This document shows, piece after piece, positions 17,046-25,436 of a stretch of DNA of 64,000 nt. Source of the DNA: Streptomyces scabichelini (lineage in GTDB: Bacteria; Actinomycetota; Actinomycetes; Streptomycetales; Streptomycetaceae); the NCBI RefSeq assembly GCF_011045015.1, contig NZ_JAAKZY010000001.1:62001-126000 (forward strand), read 5' to 3'. The notes beneath the pieces are model-generated. The model did no database searches. It was not told where the DNA came from and worked only from the letters and a program-made list of their open reading frames with translations. The position numbers and the translations under genes were made by a program. Each line of letters opens with the position of its first letter. Position 1 is the stretch's first letter.

Positions 17046-17072
17046 ATGCGCTTGCATTCAATGCATGCGCAT
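17046..17072. promoter_or_regulatory. MarR-type 27-bp operator
   Basis: The site reads ATGCGC-T-TGCATT, one central C, then AATGCA-T-GCGCAT. The 13-base arms pair perfectly except at one position per arm. It lies between the divergent marR-like gene and the efflux gene, 14 bases before the efflux ATG, where a bound repressor would block transcription and translation initiation. Confidence 0.8.
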
Positions 17073-17086
17073 GTAGTGTGAGGCGC

Positions 17087-18571
17087 ATGACCTCTCCGCT
17101 CACCAAGCCCGCGGCTCAGGAACGCTGGACTCCTCGCCTGTGGGGCACCCTCCTGGTGCTCTGCGCCGCGATGTTCCTGGACGCGTTGGACGTGTCGATG
17201 GTCGGCGTCGCCCTGCCGTCCATCGGCTCCGAACTGGACCTCTCCACCTCGGCCCTGCAGTGGGTCGTCAGCGGCTACATCCTGGGCTACGGCGGACTGC
17301 TGCTCCTCGGCGGACGGACCGCCGACCTGCTGGGCCGCCGTCAGGTCTTCCTGGTCGCCCTGGGCGTCTTCGCGCTCGCCTCGTTGCTCGGCGGGCTCGT
17401 CGACTCCGGCCCGCTGCTGATCGCCAGCCGCTTCATCAAGGGCCTGAGCGCGGCGTTCACCGCGCCCGCGGGCCTGTCGATCATCACCACGACCTTCGCC
17501 GAGGGCCCGCTGCGCAACCGCGCCCTCTCGATCTACACCACCTGCGCCGCCACCGGTTTCTCCATGGGCCTCGTCCTGTCCGGACTGCTCACCGAGGCCA
17601 GCTGGCGCCTGACCATGCTGCTGCCCGCACCCATCGCGATCATCGCCCTGATAGCCGGCCTCAAGCTGCTCCCGCGCAGTGAGCGGGAGAAGGACCACAA
17701 CGGCTACGACATCCCCGGTGCCATCCTCGGGACCGCGTCGATGCTGCTGCTCGTCTACACCGTCGTGCAGGCCCCGGAGGCCGGCTGGACGTCGGCCCGC
17801 ACGCTCCTTTCGTTCCTCGCCGTCGCCATCCTGCTCACCGTCTTCGTCCGGATCGAGCAGCGCTCGGCGGGCCCACTGGTCCGGCTCGGCGTGCTGCGCT
17901 CCGGCAACCAGGTCCGGGCCCAGCTCGGCGCGATGACGTTCTTCGGCTCGTACATCGGCTTCCAGTTCCTGGCCACGCTGTACCTGCAGTCGCTGCTCGG
18001 CTGGTCGGCCCTGCAGACGGCGCTCGCCTTCCTGCCCGCGGGCGCGCTGGTGGCGCTGTCCGCCACGAAGATGGGAGCCGTCGTCGACCGGTTCGGCACC
18101 CGGAAGCTGATCCCGGTGGGCTTCGCCAGCATGGTCGTCGCGTACGCGCTGTTCCTCAACATCGACCTCAACCCCGTGTACGCGGCGGTGATCCTGCCGA
18201 CGATGCTGCTGATCGGCGCGGCCTGCGCGCTGGTCTTCCCCTCGCTCAACATCCAGGCCACCAACGGCGTGGACGACCACGAGCAGGGCATGGTCTCGGG
18301 GCTGCTCAACACCTCGGTGCAGGTGGGCGGCGCGATCTTCCTCGCGGTCGTGACGGCCGTGGTGACCGCGAGTGCCTCCGACGACGCCTCTCCGCAGGCC
18401 GTTCTCGACAGCTACCGCACAGGGCTGATCGTGGTGACGGCGATCGCGGTGCTGGGGCTGCTCATCACGGCCACGGGGCTGCGCAAGCAGCGTACGCAGG
18501 GTCCTGGGCGGACGGTCCTGGTCGCCAAGTCCGAGCCCGTACAGGAGGAGCGGGTACCGGTCCGCGACTGA
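17087..18571 (+). CDS. MFS efflux transporter, DHA2 (EmrB/QacA) type
   Basis: The 494-residue product has about 14 hydrophobic segments, the length and motifs of 14-TM drug:proton antiporters: motif A GGRTADLLGRRQVF in loop 2/3 and the motif C region GFSMGLVLSGLL. It opens with the LDALDVSMVGVALPSIG segment (helix 1), typical of this group. The substrate is unknown. ATG at 17087 is used because GTGAGG lies 5-9 bases upstream; a GTG at 17078 would lie within that site. Probably repressed by the divergent MarR protein, and followed by a strong terminator. Confidence 0.9.
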   Translation: MTSPLTKPAAQERWTPRLWGTLLVLCAAMFLDALDVSMVGVALPSIGSELDLSTSALQWVVSGYILGYGGLLLLGGRTADLLGRRQVFLVALGVFALASLLGGLVDSGPLLIASRFIKGLSAAFTAPAGLSIITTTFAEGPLRNRALSIYTTCAATGFSMGLVLSGLLTEASWRLTMLLPAPIAIIALIAGLKLLPRSEREKDHNGYDIPGAILGTASMLLLVYTVVQAPEAGWTSARTLLSFLAVAILLTVFVRIEQRSAGPLVRLGVLRSGNQVRAQLGAMTFFGSYIGFQFLATLYLQSLLGWSALQTALAFLPAGALVALSATKMGAVVDRFGTRKLIPVGFASMVVAYALFLNIDLNPVYAAVILPTMLLIGAACALVFPSLNIQATNGVDDHEQGMVSGLLNTSVQVGGAIFLAVVTAVVTASASDDASPQAVLDSYRTGLIVVTAIAVLGLLITATGLRKQRTQGPGRTVLVAKSEPVQEERVPVRD

Positions 18572-18590
18572 CCCCACCACCTGCGTGACC

Positions 18591-18639
18591 ACAGCCGTGC
18601 GCCCAGCGGGCTGTTCTTGCCCGCCGGGCGCACGGCTGT
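18591..18639. terminator. long stem-loop terminator after the efflux gene
   Basis: ACAGCCGTGCGCCC at 18591-18604 pairs with GGGCGCACGGCTGT at 18626-18639, with further pairing (GCGGGC with GCCCGC) towards the loop. This is one of the strongest hairpins in the window and separates the efflux gene from the small membrane gene that begins 14 bases later. Confidence 0.85.
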
Positions 18640-18652
18640 GAGACTTCGCCGC

Positions 18653-18937
18653 ATGAGGAACAGCGGGGGCCGACGGACTCAGGCCGAGCGGGACGCGATC
18701 ACCGTCGAGACCGGATACGCGCTGTGCAGCGCGGCGTTCGCCGCTGCCCTCGTCTTCGGAGCCGTGTCAGGACCGGCGCTGCTCTTCGCTCTGCCGGACG
18801 CCGCCGAAGACCCGCTGCTCCTGACCGGCACCGGGCTCGCGGTCATCGTCTTCTTCGTACGTGTCGTCAGTGTGCTGGTCCGATTCCGGCGTGGGCCTCA
18901 GCCCAGCCAGCCCGGCCGCACCAGCCCCGACTCATAG
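18653..18937 (+). CDS. small two-TM protein, DUF6332-like
   Basis: This 94-residue protein starts RRTQAERDAITVETGYAL and has two membrane helices (about residues 22-46 and 56-77). The pattern resembles the Streptomyces family of small membrane proteins annotated DUF6332; no function is known. There is no Shine-Dalgarno and a GAGACT hexamer lies 12 bases before the ATG, so it may be leaderless. The last 40 bases overlap the 3' end of the response regulator gene on the other strand. Confidence 0.65.
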   Translation: MRNSGGRRTQAERDAITVETGYALCSAAFAAALVFGAVSGPALLFALPDAAEDPLLLTGTGLAVIVFFVRVVSVLVRFRRGPQPSQPGRTSPDS

Positions 18938-19563
18938 GCCAGGACGACCAGTTGGGCCCGGTCACGGGCCCCCAGCTTCACCATCGTGCGGCTCACATGC
19001 GTCTTCGCCGTGAGCGGGCTGACGACCAGGCGGCGGGCGATCTCGTCGTTGGACAGCCCGATCCCCACCAGCGCCATCACCTCCCGCTCCCGCTCCGTGA
19101 GCTCGGCGAGCGACTCCGCCACCGCCGGCTCCTTGGACCGGGCCGCGAACTCGGCGATCAGCCGCCGCGTCACCCCGGGCGACAGCAGCGCATCGCCCTC
19201 GACCACCGCCCTGACCGCGCGCAGCAGTTCATCCGGTTCGGTGTCCTTGACCAGGAAGCCGGAGGCCCCGGAACGGATGGCCTCGAAGACGTACTCGTCG
19301 AGCTCGAAGGTGGTGAGCATGACCACCTTGACGTCCTTCAGGTCCGCGTCGTCGGTGATGCGCCGGGTCGCGGCGAGACCGTCGAGCAGGGGCATGCGGA
19401 TGTCCATCAGGACGACGTCGGGGCGCAGTTCGCGCACCTTGCGCAGCGCCTCCTCGCCGTCGGCGGCCTCCCCGGCCACCTCAATGTCCTGCTGTGCGTC
19501 GAGCAGCGCCTTGAAGCCTGCGCGGACCAGTGACTGGTCGTCGGCGAGCAGTACGCGGATCAC
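18898..19563 (-). CDS. NarL/LuxR family response regulator
   Basis: The 221-residue product has a receiver domain (residues 1-120; acidic DD at 8-9, phospho-acceptor D54 in VVLMDIRMP, K in LVKDTEPDEL) and a LuxR-type HTH (about 150-215, LTEREREVMALVGIGLSNDEIARRL). It overlaps the histidine kinase gene by 4 bases (ATGA), so the two form a two-component pair. The MMPL transporter immediately upstream on the same strand is a plausible target or co-transcribed partner. Confidence 0.93.
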   Translation of the reverse strand: MIRVLLADDQSLVRAGFKALLDAQQDIEVAGEAADGEEALRKVRELRPDVVLMDIRMPLLDGLAATRRITDDADLKDVKVVMLTTFELDEYVFEAIRSGASGFLVKDTEPDELLRAVRAVVEGDALLSPGVTRRLIAEFAARSKEPAVAESLAELTEREREVMALVGIGLSNDEIARRLVVSPLTAKTHVSRTMVKLGARDRAQLVVLAYESGLVRPGWLG

Positions 19564-20843
19564 CGGTCCTCCTTCAGCTTGGCGAGCTTGGCCTTGTGCG
19601 CGAGCGGCAGTACGGCCAGCACCCGGAAGCCGCCGTCCTCGCGCGGCCCGGCCTCGATCGTGCCACCCAGAGCCGCGGCCCGCTCCCGCATTCCGGCCAG
19701 CCCGTTGCCGCTGCCGCCCGCGTCCGCACCGGTCGCAGGGCCGTCATCGTCGATACGGAGCTTCAACGCATCGTCCTCGTAACCGACCAGCACGCGCGCG
19801 TGCCGCGAACCGGAGTGCCGTACGACATTGGTCAGCGCCTCCTGGACGATGCGGAAGGCGGCGAGATCGGCGCCCGGAGGAAGGGCCCTGCGCTTCCCCT
19901 CGGTCTCGACGCCGACCGTCAGTCCGGCGCTCGCCGCCTGCTCGACGAGCTCGGGCAGCCGGTCGAGGCCGGGCGCCGGCGCACGTGGCGCGTCGCCGGG
20001 CGTGCGGAGCGTGTCGAGCACCTGGCGGACCTCCCCCAGGGCCTCCTTGCTCGCCGCCTTGATGGTGGTGAGCGCGGTACGGGCCTGATCCGGATCGGAG
20101 TCGAGCAGCGCGAGGCCCACCCCCGCCTGGACGTTGATGACCGAGATGCTGTGCGCCAGGACGTCGTGCAGCTCGCGGGCGATCCGCAGCCGCTCCTCGT
20201 CGGCACGCCGCTGGGCCGCCTGCCGACGCTCCGCCCGGTCCCGGTCCCACTGCTCACGGCGCACGCGGACGACTTCGGAGACCGCGGCGATGGCCACCAT
20301 CCAGGCGGCCACCGAGACGTCCTCGCCCCAGTCGCCCACTGTGTCGTCGCTCGGCGGCAGCCACTGGTAGAGCCAGTGCCCCTCCAGCAGATGGGCCACC
20401 CAGAGCGTGCCGAGCGCCGCCCAGGCCGCCCGCCTGTGCCCGGCGACGACGGCGCTGAAGCAGGCGAGGGCGATGGTCAGGAAGATCGGGCCGTACGGAT
20501 ATCCGGCACCGAAGTAGACCAGCGCCGACGCCACGACGCCGAACACCACGAACACCGGATACCGATGCCGCCACAGAAGCAGGAGGGTGCCCACGAGCAG
20601 CAGGGCCCTGGCGAAGAGGCCCAGGGACTCGCGGACACCCTCCTGCTCCTGCGCGGCGAAGCTGCTGCCGACCTGCACCAACACGGTGAGCAGCAGCGTC
20701 GAACGCCAGGGCAGGCGCGGCCGGCTCCCCGCTGTCTCGTCGTCGCCCTGGTTCCACCACGGCGGCCCGTGCCGCCATCGCCACGGTGGTCCGCCCCGCA
20801 CCCAGGGCGGACCGCCGCTGAGGCGTGTGCGCTGCTCTTCCAT
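19560..20843 (-). CDS. two-component sensor histidine kinase (HisKA_3 type)
   Basis: The 427-residue product has a Pro/Trp/Gly-rich cytoplasmic N-terminus (three GGPPW/HGPPW units within residues 9-30), about five membrane helices (45-190), a coiled-coil linker, the HisKA_3 motif RIARELHDVLAHSISV with H226 as phospho-acceptor, and a HATPase_c domain with DDDGPATGADAGGSGNGLAGMRERAAALGG. It pairs with the overlapping response regulator. There is no extracytoplasmic sensor domain, so it probably senses within the membrane (intramembrane-sensing type). The ATG at 20843 is preferred over 20864 because of fit; neither has a strong ribosome-binding site. Confidence 0.88.
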   Translation of the reverse strand: MEEQRTRLSGGPPWVRGGPPWRWRHGPPWWNQGDDETAGSRPRLPWRSTLLLTVLVQVGSSFAAQEQEGVRESLGLFARALLLVGTLLLLWRHRYPVFVVFGVVASALVYFGAGYPYGPIFLTIALACFSAVVAGHRRAAWAALGTLWVAHLLEGHWLYQWLPPSDDTVGDWGEDVSVAAWMVAIAAVSEVVRVRREQWDRDRAERRQAAQRRADEERLRIARELHDVLAHSISVINVQAGVGLALLDSDPDQARTALTTIKAASKEALGEVRQVLDTLRTPGDAPRAPAPGLDRLPELVEQAASAGLTVGVETEGKRRALPPGADLAAFRIVQEALTNVVRHSGSRHARVLVGYEDDALKLRIDDDGPATGADAGGSGNGLAGMRERAAALGGTIEAGPREDGGFRVLAVLPLAHKAKLAKLKEDR

Positions 20844-20895
20844 GTCAGCAACGCTAGACGCCACGGCCGCGCCGGGCGTCCGCCGAGCGTGGTGA

Positions 20896-23064
20896 TCACA
20901 CGTACTCCCGGCGGAGTACCTCCTCCGTCTGCGCCTGCGCTTCCTCCCTGATGCGAAAGCGGCGCAGGGGTTTCGGCGCCCACCAGTTCGCGCGGCCCGC
21001 GAGCCGCATCGTCACGGGCAGCAGCACCACGCGGATGAGGGTCGCGTCGACGAGGATCGTCAGGGCCGTGCCGAGGCCGAGCTCCTTGAGGAAGACGACG
21101 CCCCCTGTGACGTATGAAAGGAAGGACAGCGCGAGGATCCCGGCCGCGGCGGTGATCAGCGGCGCGCTGCGCCGGATGCCCTCGCCGACCGCCCGCTCGG
21201 TGTCGCCGGTCCTGTCGTGCTCCTCCTTGATGCGCGACAGCAAGAAGACCTCGTAGTCCATCGACAGGCCGTACGCCACACAGAACATCAGCACCGGAAT
21301 GCTCGGCTCGATCGAACCGGTCGGCGTGAACCCGAGCAGCTCGGACAGATTCCCGTCCTGGAACACCCACACCAGGCAGCCGAACATCACCGACAGGCTG
21401 AGCAGATTCAGCACGGTCGCCTTGAGCGGCAGCAGCACGCTGCCGGTCATCAGGAAGAGGATCATGTACGTCGCCACAAGGACGATCCCGGCGGCGAGCG
21501 GCAGCCGGTCGAGGAGCGTGGACCGGAAGTCCGTGGTCTCTCCGGGGTAGCCGCCTACGAGCACCGGGGCAGGCGCGGGAGTGTCCCGGATGCGCTCGAC
21601 CAGCGCGGGTACGTCGCCGTACATCGCCTGCTGGGTCGGGACGAGTGCCAGTCGTACGCGGCCGTCGGGCGCCGTGAGCCGGTCCTGCCCTGGCACTCCC
21701 GTCCGCTGCCCCTCGCGGTAGGCACCGGCAGGTGCGTCGACCTGGAACACACCCGGCATACGGGAGAGTTGGGCGGCGTAGGCGCGCATGTCGGCCGTTT
21801 CCGTCGTTTCCGTGAGGACGACCTGGATGGTGTCCGTGGGCTCGGCGGGGAACTCCCTGTGCACGATCTCGGACGTGGTGCGCGAGGAGGTGCCTTCGGG
21901 GAGCGTCCGCTCGTCGGGGAGGCCGAAGCGCAGCCCCAGCAGGGGTGAGGCGGCGAGGAGCAGGACCGCGACGACGCCGGCGCCCGCGATCAGGGGGCGC
22001 CGCATCGCCGTGAGGGCCGTGCGGTGCCAGAAGCCGGACGCGGGGGCGGTTGCTCGTTCGACGCGGTGGCCCCAGCGGGCCAGGGCCGCCGGCAGGAAGA
22101 GCACCGCTCCGGTCACCGCCGTCACCACGACCAGCACACCCGCGTACGCGAACGAGCTGAGGAAGAAGAACGGGAACACCAGCAGCGCGCACAGCGACAC
22201 CGCCACCGTCACCCCGCTGAAGACCACCGTGCGCCCGGCGACGGCCGTCGCCCGTACGACGGCGTCGGGCTGGGCATGCCCGGCCGCGCGCTCCTCGCGA
22301 TAGCGGCTGATCACGAACAAGCTGTAGTCGACGCCGAGTCCGAGGCCCAGGACGAGCGCGAGATTCGCGGCGAACGTCGACACCTCGGTGAACTGCGCGA
22401 TCGCCCGCAGCCCGGCGAGGGTCCCGACCACGGACAGCAGACCGACCGCCACGGTCAGCAGGGCGGCCGTGGTGCGCCGGTAGACGAGGATCAGCAGGAG
22501 TACGACGGCGGGCAGCGCGAAGAGCTCCGCGCGCAGGAAGTCCGTGCGGGCCTGCTCGCCGACCTGCCGTGAGATCTCCTCCTGACCACCGACCTGGACG
22601 GTGAGTTCGGGTGTCGTGCGCGTCAAACGGGGCGACAGCGTGGCGAGTTCCTCGCGTGCCGCCGTGGCGTCGGCTTCGATGCGGGCCAGGACGAGGGCGC
22701 GATCGCCTTCGGTGCTGCGCAGGGCCGGGCTCTCCGCGTCCCAGTACGAGGTGACGTCCGTGACCAGGGGCAGCCTCTCGACCTCTCTGGCGAACGCACG
22801 GGCCGCCCCCTTGGTGCGGGCGCTGTCCACGTCACCGTCGCGTGCCGTGACGAGCAGCGCGAGATTGGGGTTGCCGGTGCCGAACTCCTCACGCAGCATG
22901 TCGCCCGCGCGCACCGATTCGGTGCCGGGCGCGCTCCAGCGCGAGAGGTCCAGGTCGTTCTGCGCGCTCGCGCCGTACGCGCCGAGGCCGAGGAACGCGA
23001 GGAGTACGCCGATCAGGACGGCGCGGCTGCGCCGCACCGCCAGGCGGCCGAGCCGGGTGAGCAT
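20896..23064 (-). CDS. MMPL family RND-type membrane transporter
   Basis: The 722-residue product has the two-half MMPL layout: one helix, a large outer domain (about 40-185), five to six helices, a second outer domain (about 370-520) and the closing helices. Both halves keep the family proton-relay motif (GLGVDYSLFVISRYREE and GLSMDYEVFLLSRIKEE). Such proteins export lipids, siderophores or lipopeptides. It lies 52 bases upstream of the histidine kinase, same strand, and may be co-transcribed with that two-component pair, which may respond to envelope stress. Confidence 0.9.
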   Translation of the reverse strand: MLTRLGRLAVRRSRAVLIGVLLAFLGLGAYGASAQNDLDLSRWSAPGTESVRAGDMLREEFGTGNPNLALLVTARDGDVDSARTKGAARAFAREVERLPLVTDVTSYWDAESPALRSTEGDRALVLARIEADATAAREELATLSPRLTRTTPELTVQVGGQEEISRQVGEQARTDFLRAELFALPAVVLLLILVYRRTTAALLTVAVGLLSVVGTLAGLRAIAQFTEVSTFAANLALVLGLGLGVDYSLFVISRYREERAAGHAQPDAVVRATAVAGRTVVFSGVTVAVSLCALLVFPFFFLSSFAYAGVLVVVTAVTGAVLFLPAALARWGHRVERATAPASGFWHRTALTAMRRPLIAGAGVVAVLLLAASPLLGLRFGLPDERTLPEGTSSRTTSEIVHREFPAEPTDTIQVVLTETTETADMRAYAAQLSRMPGVFQVDAPAGAYREGQRTGVPGQDRLTAPDGRVRLALVPTQQAMYGDVPALVERIRDTPAPAPVLVGGYPGETTDFRSTLLDRLPLAAGIVLVATYMILFLMTGSVLLPLKATVLNLLSLSVMFGCLVWVFQDGNLSELLGFTPTGSIEPSIPVLMFCVAYGLSMDYEVFLLSRIKEEHDRTGDTERAVGEGIRRSAPLITAAAGILALSFLSYVTGGVVFLKELGLGTALTILVDATLIRVVLLPVTMRLAGRANWWAPKPLRRFRIREEAQAQTEEVLRREYV

Positions 23065-23170
23065 CGTGGTGGGCCTTTCGCCGGGAATCCGTACCCGACA
23101 CGGTCACCGCCGCCGCTGACCGTCCGCTGGAAGATCCACTGGAACGCACACGCCGGGCTACCCTCGACGC

Positions 23171-24007
23171 ATGGGTGAGGGGACGCGGAAGGGCTTGGGC
23201 GAGGGGATGCCGGACGGGTCGCGCGAGGCCGCGGACAGCGGCGGTCTGCGTTTCGAACTGCTCGGTCCGCTCAGGGCGTTGCGCGACGGTGTCGAGTTGC
23301 CGCTGGGCCCGCCGAAACAGCGGGCCGTGCTCGCCGTGCTTCTCCTCCAGGAAGGCCGCTCCATCTCGTACGACGCTCTCGTCGAGGCCGTGTGGGGCGG
23401 CACCCCGCCTCTGCATGTACGCAACCTCGTGCAGAAGTACGTCTCCGGGCTGCGCCGAGCCTTGGGCGACGCCGCGGAGTTGTCGTGGACGGGCAGCGGA
23501 TACCGGCTCACCGGCGCGGACATCGACGACCTGCGCGAGCGGCGGCAGTTGATCGACGAGGCCCTCGCCGCGCGGGACGCGGGTGACTTGCGGCGCGCGG
23601 GTGAACTGGCCACGCGCGCCGAGGAGTTTTGGCGCGGCGACTTCGCGGAGGGCCTGCAGGCGCCCTACCTGGCGGCGGAGCGGCTGCGCTGGGCCGAGAA
23701 ACGGCTCACCGTGCTGGAAGCGCGGCTGGCCGGCGCGATCGAACTCGGCCGGTCCTTCGAGTACGTCCACGAGCTCGTCCGGCTCGTCGCCGCGCACCCC
23801 TTGCGGGAGCGGCTCGTCGAGCTGCTGATGCTCGCCCTGTACCGGACGGGCCGCTCCTCGGACGCGCTGGTCGCCTACGAGGCGGCGCGGCAGCGGCTCG
23901 CGGAGGCGATGGGCGCGGACCCGGGGCCGCCGCTGCGGTCACTGCACGCACGGATCCTGCGTCAGGACCCCGACCTGCTGCCGGCGCCTCCCGTGCCGGT
24001 GTCCTGA
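23171..24007 (+). CDS. SARP/AfsR-type regulator (short form)
   Basis: The 278-residue product has an OmpR-like winged-helix DNA-binding domain (about residues 25-115; LGPPKQRAVLAVLLLQEGRSISYDALVEAVWG) followed by a BTAD domain (about 125-265). It lacks an NB-ARC or TPR extension, so it is a small SARP. SARPs activate antibiotic clusters by binding heptameric direct repeats. No cluster is present here, so its target is not evident. No ribosome-binding site is seen; TACCCT at -12 suggests a leaderless message. It diverges from the MMPL gene and overlaps the TetR gene tail-to-tail by 46 bases. Confidence 0.88.
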   Translation: MGEGTRKGLGEGMPDGSREAADSGGLRFELLGPLRALRDGVELPLGPPKQRAVLAVLLLQEGRSISYDALVEAVWGGTPPLHVRNLVQKYVSGLRRALGDAAELSWTGSGYRLTGADIDDLRERRQLIDEALAARDAGDLRRAGELATRAEEFWRGDFAEGLQAPYLAAERLRWAEKRLTVLEARLAGAIELGRSFEYVHELVRLVAAHPLRERLVELLMLALYRTGRSSDALVAYEAARQRLAEAMGADPGPPLRSLHARILRQDPDLLPAPPVPVS

Positions 24008-24696
24008 GGGAACACCAGGCCCACGCCATGGCCGAGTTGGGCCGCCGCGTGCCGGAAGAACGTCTCACGGTCCTCGACCACGCGGTTGAACTGCCCGAAC
24101 AGCTCGAAGCCGACGAGCCCGAACAGCTGCGCCCACGCCACGACGAGCGCCGTCACCACCTCGGGCGGCAGATCCGGTGCGATGTCCTGCCCCAACCGCC
24201 GTGCCTCCGGCTTGAGTTCGGCGGGCACTCGCGGTAGGGCGACGCCCACGCCCTGGTGTGCGTCGCGGACGATGTCGACGAGCAGCAGCGCGACCCGGGA
24301 CGCCGCGGGCACGGTCGAGTCCGGCGCGGCGTATCCGGGCACGGGCGAACCGTAGATCAGCTCGTACTCGTGCGGATGCGCGAGCGCCCAGCCGCGCACC
24401 GCCTCGCACACCGCGCCCCAGCGTCGGATCGGGCCGGCGTCGACGACCTTGCCGTGCGCGGCCTCCGCGCTCTCGCCAAGCGAGTCGTAGGCGTCGATGA
24501 TGAGGGCGGTCAGCAGGTCGTCACGACTGGGGAAGTAGCGGTACAACGCGGAGGAGACCATGCCGAGTTCGCGGGCCACGGCCCGCAACGAGAGTTTGGC
24601 GGCGCCTTCCTTCGCGAGCTGTCTGCGCGCCTCGTCCTTGATCGCCGCGGTGACTTCGATCCTGGCTCGCGCACGAGCTCCTCGGGCGGTACTCAT
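23962..24696 (-). CDS. TetR family transcriptional regulator
   Basis: The 244-residue product has an N-terminal TetR HTH (about residues 14-60; RRQLAKEGAAKLSLRAVARELGMVSSALYRYFPSRDDLL) and a C-terminal ligand domain of the WHG type (WGAVCEAVRGWALAHPHEYELIYGSPVPGY). WHG-type TetR proteins often control detoxification or nitroreductase genes. The divergent gene is a deazaflavin nitroreductase, and the gap between them is filled with repeats of one palindromic site. ATG at 24696 gives the normal TetR length; the longer frame to 24822 would run back through the operators. Confidence 0.9.
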   Translation of the reverse strand: MSTARGARARARIEVTAAIKDEARRQLAKEGAAKLSLRAVARELGMVSSALYRYFPSRDDLLTALIIDAYDSLGESAEAAHGKVVDAGPIRRWGAVCEAVRGWALAHPHEYELIYGSPVPGYAAPDSTVPAASRVALLLVDIVRDAHQGVGVALPRVPAELKPEARRLGQDIAPDLPPEVVTALVVAWAQLFGLVGFELFGQFNRVVEDRETFFRHAAAQLGHGVGLVFPQDTGTGGAGSRSGS

Positions 24697-24718
24697 GTCA
24701 GGCAGTGTCCCATGAATT

Positions 24719-24883
24719 CGGAGCAGTGCACACAAACGTGAGCGGTGCTCCGATGTCGGATCGGCGCTCTCGCGCTCGCCACCACGCTCACTTTCGAGAG
24801 CGGTGCCCACTTTCGAGAGCACTGCTCTTGCTTTGGATCACCGATCTCGTGCACACTGCTCTCAAGCGAGAGCAGTGCTCTCG
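24719..24883. promoter_or_regulatory. array of GAGAGCA/TGCTCTC operator sites
   Basis: A perfect 17-bp palindrome, CGAGAGCAGTGCTCTCG, lies at 24867-24883. A near-perfect copy, GAGAGCACTGCTCTT, is at 24815-24829. Degenerate copies are at 24796-24808 (GAGAGCGGTGCCC), 24740-24750 (GAGCGGTGCTC) and 24720-24731 (GGAGCAGTGCAC). A lone half-site TGCTCTC sits at 24857-24863. They fill the gap between the TetR gene and the divergent deazaflavin nitroreductase, and are the obvious binding sites for the TetR protein. Confidence 0.85.
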
Positions 24884-24913
24884 CAACCGGCACCACTCAA
24901 TGGGGGGTCCCCG

Positions 24914-25363
24914 ATGGCACAGCAGCACTACGTCAAGCCCAGCGGTTTCGAAGCCGGCATGAACCGCTTCGTCGGCTGGCTCGCTCGCCGCGGCGTCAGC
25001 ATCCTCGGCCACGCCGAGCTCTCCATCCGCGGCCGCAAGAGCGGCGAATGGCGGAAGGTGCCGGTCAATCCGCTCCCCTACGAGGGTGGCCCGTACCTCG
25101 TCTCGGCGCGCGGCCAGTCCGAGTGGGTGCGCAATCTGCGGGCGGCCGGCGGAGGCCGGCTCCAAGTGGGCCGCAGAACACAGGAGTTCACCGCCGTGGA
25201 GCTGCCCGACGAGGAGAAGCCCGTCGTCCTGCGGCCGTACCTGAAGAAGTGGGGCTGGGAGGTGGGCCGCTTCTTCGGTGACATCACAGACAAGTCCAGC
25301 GACCAGGAACTGCTCGCCGCCGCGCACAAGCACCCCGTGTTCCGGATCACCGTGAAGAACTGA
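24914..25363 (+). CDS. deazaflavin (F420)-dependent nitroreductase family protein
   Basis: The 149-residue product matches the DDN/FDOR-A type split-barrel family: ELSIRGRKSGEWRKVPVNP at about residues 35-53, GPYLVSARGQSEWVRNLRAAGG at about 58-79, and a C-terminal HPVFRITV strand. These enzymes reduce nitro-compounds, quinones or enones with reduced F420. Only the N-terminal half of the gap upstream contains repressor sites, so it is probably the main target of the divergent TetR regulator. ATG at 24914 follows GGGGGTCC, a weak ribosome-binding site. Confidence 0.88.
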   Translation: MAQQHYVKPSGFEAGMNRFVGWLARRGVSILGHAELSIRGRKSGEWRKVPVNPLPYEGGPYLVSARGQSEWVRNLRAAGGGRLQVGRRTQEFTAVELPDEEKPVVLRPYLKKWGWEVGRFFGDITDKSSDQELLAAAHKHPVFRITVKN

Positions 25364-25374
25364 CCGTACGCCGG

Positions 25375-25412
25375 GGTCCCCAGCCCGGGTCCCCCGGCCC
25401 GGACTGGGGACC
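25375..25412. terminator. bidirectional stem-loop between convergent genes
   Basis: GGTCCCCAG at 25375-25383 pairs with CTGGGGACC at 25404-25412 around a 20-base G+C-rich loop that can fold further. It sits between the nitroreductase stop and the convergent flavoprotein stop. Confidence 0.6.
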
Positions 25413-25436
25413 GGCTGGACTGGGGGCCCGGCCCGG

